Translations under genes and position numbers: made by a program
Notes under the pieces: model-generated
What the model was told of the DNA's origin: nothing
Database searches by the model: none
The model's input: only the letters and a program-made list of their open reading frames with translations
Part shown: piece by piece, positions 18,380-20,228 of the stretch
Position numbering within the stretch: position 1 is the stretch's first letter
Layout of the letters: each line of letters begins with the position of its first letter
Assembly: GCA_022539475.1 (NCBI GenBank)
Contig: VCMS01000378.1
Location: forward strand, 97,253-117,480
Source of the DNA: Gracilaria domingensis
Taxonomy: Eukaryota; Rhodophyta; Florideophyceae; Gracilariales; Gracilariaceae
Direction: 5' to 3'
Length of the DNA stretch: 20,228 nt

Positions 18380-18458
18380 TCGTGATCCGTGCCATCCACA
18401 TCCTCGCGTTCTACTCCGCCGGAGTAGAACGCGAGGATGTGGATGGCACGGATCACGA
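18380..18458. repeat. Perfect 39-bp inverted repeat with 1-nt spacer
   Basis: Arms 18380-18418 and 18420-18458 are exact reverse complements around one C. The left copy has only one arm (about 836-875, containing AACGCGAGGATGTGAATGGC), so the second arm is a new inverted copy made at this locus. Confidence 0.9.
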
Positions 18459-18470
18459 GCGGCGCTCCGT

Positions 18471-18532
18471 CGTACCTTTCTCCGCCCTCGCACTCGCTAC
18501 GAAGTAGAGTGCGGGGAAGAGAATGAGGTACG
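18471..18532. repeat. Imperfect inverted repeat, equivalent of 762-832
   Basis: Arms 18471-18500 and 18504-18532 pair with mismatches, bounded by CGTACCT and AGGTACG. It occupies the same place in the element leader as the left hairpin but with different sequence. Confidence 0.6.
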
Positions 18533-18724
18533 CTTCATGTTCGCCTAATGGACGCCTCCATAAAGCGGACATCATCCATATCTCACGGATGTATTCCGTG
18601 CAGTCTTTCCGTGCAATCTTTTCGTACGTGCTTCCATATTCTTCTACGTATCTTTGTTCTAAACTAACCAATCCTCACCACGTCTCTTCGCGCTCTGCGA
18701 CATGTACACGGCAGGAAATAAGCT

Positions 18725-19604
18725 TTGGGTTACTTTCGCGAGTTACTAGGTCCCTCGACTTCTCTAGCGCATCGTTTCTGTTTTGCTTTATCAATGGTAC
18801 GTTCCATCGCATTTCAAATGTATCCAACGGAGCATTGACTAACTTGATCTTGAAAGAGGAAATGGAATTGGTCGTTTACCTGCCTCACTGTTCGGGATAG
18901 GCGATTCTGGTACTTGGTTGGGACATAGGCTGCATTCTCGTTTATCGCATCTTGCGGTATGTTTACTGCATGGGCATTCTTGGTGTCGTTGCTTGTGAGT
19001 TCTCGCTTCGACACCTTTCGCGTTTTACGATGAATGGATTGCTGGTAATCTAACCGATCCCTTTTCTTCTTCTTCTTCCTTTTGCGATTTACAAGGTCCG
19101 TCGACTTTTCTAGCGCAACGTTTCTGTTTTGCATTATCAATGGTACGTTCCATCGCATTTCAAATGTATCCAATGGAGCATTGACTAACTTATGGATACT
19201 TTCTGCTTACGTATACAGGTAAATGACTTTTGATGCGGACGTTGCTCACGAGTTGCAGGTGCACGTTTTTAGGGGGAATTGCGGTATGTTTGCTGCATGG
19301 GCATTCTTGGTGTCGTTGCTCGGGAGTTCTCGCTTCGACACCTTTCGCGTTTTACGATTAATGGATTGCTGGTAATCTAACCGATCCCTTTCCTTCGTCT
19401 TCTTCCTATTGCGGCTTACTAGGTCCCTCGAATTTTCTAGCGCAACGTTTCTGTTTTAGTTTATCAATGGTACGTTCCATCGCATTTCAAATGCATCCAA
19501 CGGAGAATTGACTAACTTATGGATACTTTCTGCTTGCGTATACAGGTAAATGACTTTTGATGCGTACGTAGCTCACGAGTTACAGGTGCAGGTTCCTCAA
19601 GTAG
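18725..19604 (-). repeat. Tandem subterminal repeats of the right transposon copy (327-bp period)
   Basis: GCGGTATGTTTACTGCATGG at 18954 recurs as GCGGTATGTTTGCTGCATGG at 19281, a period of 327. Both units share TTCTCGCTTCGACACCTTTC, GGATTGCTGGTAATCTAACC, ACGTTCCATCGCATTTCAAA and GCGTATACAGGTAAATGA or variants. The second unit ends at the terminus. A partial third copy (18725-18850) is separated by other sequence. The left element has one unit. Confidence 0.85.
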
Positions 19605-19643
19605 GGAACCATGCATCTGGGCATGGTTCCCTACATGAGGAAC
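19592..19643. repeat. 23-bp inverted repeat spanning the transposon terminus
   Basis: Arms 19592-19614 and 19621-19643 pair with one mismatch around the 6-nt loop ATCTGG. The left arm contains the element end TCAAGTAG plus GGAACCATGC of the flank. The right arm is the inverted copy. Confidence 0.85.
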
Positions 19644-19644
19644 G

Positions 19645-19677
19645 GAGAGGATGAGGCGCTTCGCGCCTCATCCTCTC
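19645..19677. repeat. Perfect 15-bp hairpin next to the transposon terminus
   Basis: GAGAGGATGAGGCGC (19645-19659), loop TTC, then its exact reverse complement (19663-19677). It starts one base after the previous hairpin ends. Confidence 0.85.
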
Positions 19678-20228
19678 GGAGTGCGTATGTGTTCTACCGA
19701 TACCGCAATTTGGTGCAGGTGCCCTCTGCGGCATCTACCGCAGATAGCGCCTACACCCGCTTCATCATGGGGAAATGGTACATGCAATATAGCGAAGTAG
19801 TGGTTAGCAAAAGCGGTCGATAGAAGAATAGATACGAATAAAACAGTATGATTTCATAATAGACATCATCTGTACTAGCAGCAGTATTCCATGCGTTGCA
19901 GGGTATCATTCCGCAGAAGGTATCGTGTAATGTGCACCTTAATGGAAACTGAACCTAGACTTCGCGAAATACCGTTCAGGTAGCCCTCGACTAAAGAACT
20001 AGCACGAGTGGAAAACCCACCAGTATTTACTGCACAGCGATTCTGGACGACCCAAGCATTTATCTCCAAATTTTGAAATAATTGATCTCGATATTTTTTC
20101 AAAAAATTTACTGGACGACCCTTGCCACTTTCTGGACGACCCTCGCCAAAAACTAGCATCTGCAAGAGACAGACGTTGTTATCCAGATCCACTGGGCGGC
20201 GTAGCCCGCGCCCCAGTAGCTCCGGTCT
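19678..20228. other. Right flank, no gene identified
   Basis: A + frame (to 19823, with FIMGKWYMQYSEVVVSKSG) and a - frame (20192-19875, with GRPVNFLKKYRDQLFQNLE) are open, but neither shows a family feature. CTGGACGACCC occurs three times (20043-20053, 20111-20121, 20132-20142). A small perfect inverted repeat TCTGCGG/CCGCAGA lies at 19725-19744. Confidence 0.4.

Larger units (their letters stand above)
15900..19604 (-). mobile_element. Right, inverted and 3'-truncated copy of the same transposon
   Basis: Read on the - strand, this repeats the left copy: tandem subterminal units (19604-18954), leader with GCC/CGG-rich tract, CACGTGATTTAAACTC, TATA box, and a transposase frame starting at 18049. 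Similarity ends abruptly after GGAACTCTGAAGTTT at about 15900, equivalent to left position about 3310. The last third of the transposase and the whole accessory gene are missing. The outer end carries TCAAGTAG at 19597-19604. Confidence 0.75.

Noticed and set aside
1..20228. tRNA or rRNA genes
   Set aside because: No cloverleaf with TTCRA/TRGY box signals and no conserved rRNA segment was recognised by eye.

Overview
The window looks like eukaryotic nuclear DNA from an accessory, repeat-rich region. Evidence: TATA-type promoters without Shine-Dalgarno spacing, an AATAAA poly(A) motif, degenerate copies of three eukaryote-only genes (serine palmitoyltransferase LCB2, the proteasome adaptor ECM29, an ERGIC-53-type cargo lectin) and large transposases. 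The host genes show no obvious introns and carry GC-rich 5' parts. A compact-gene alga, perhaps a red alga, is plausible, but that is inference.

Layout. (1) 1 to about 6440: a DNA transposon (left copy) with a subterminal region, hairpins, a TATA promoter, an intact Plavaka/CACTA-like transposase (+ strand, 1204-4383) and a convergent two-ORF accessory gene (- strand, 6325-4434) whose ORFs overlap in the -1 frame. (2) 6690-8040: broken LCB2 gene, - strand. (3) 8040-8340: AT-rich filler. (4) 8340-11865: broken ECM29 gene, + strand. (5) 12373-13977: broken ERGIC-53-like lectin gene, - strand, convergent with ECM29. (6) 14386-14773: a foldback element made of three 110-bp palindromic units with TTAGGG/CCCTAA at each centre, followed by a symmetric E2F/G-box promoter-like module with no recognisable gene behind it. 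(7) 15900-19604: a second, inverted and decayed copy of the transposon (- strand), with tandem subterminal repeats and several perfect hairpins that the left copy lacks. (8) 19605-20228: flank with two hairpins at the element edge and no identified gene.

How it fits together. The outer ends of the two transposon copies face outward in inverted orientation (CTACTTGA at base 1, TCAAGTAG at 19597-19604), enclosing about 13 kb that includes three degenerate host genes. This could be a nested or composite element that trapped a host segment, or two independent insertions flanking a dying duplicated segment. Comparing the two copies shows repeated creation of perfect local inverted repeats, as expected from snap-back template switching. 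Only the transposase and perhaps the accessory gene look capable of encoding intact protein.
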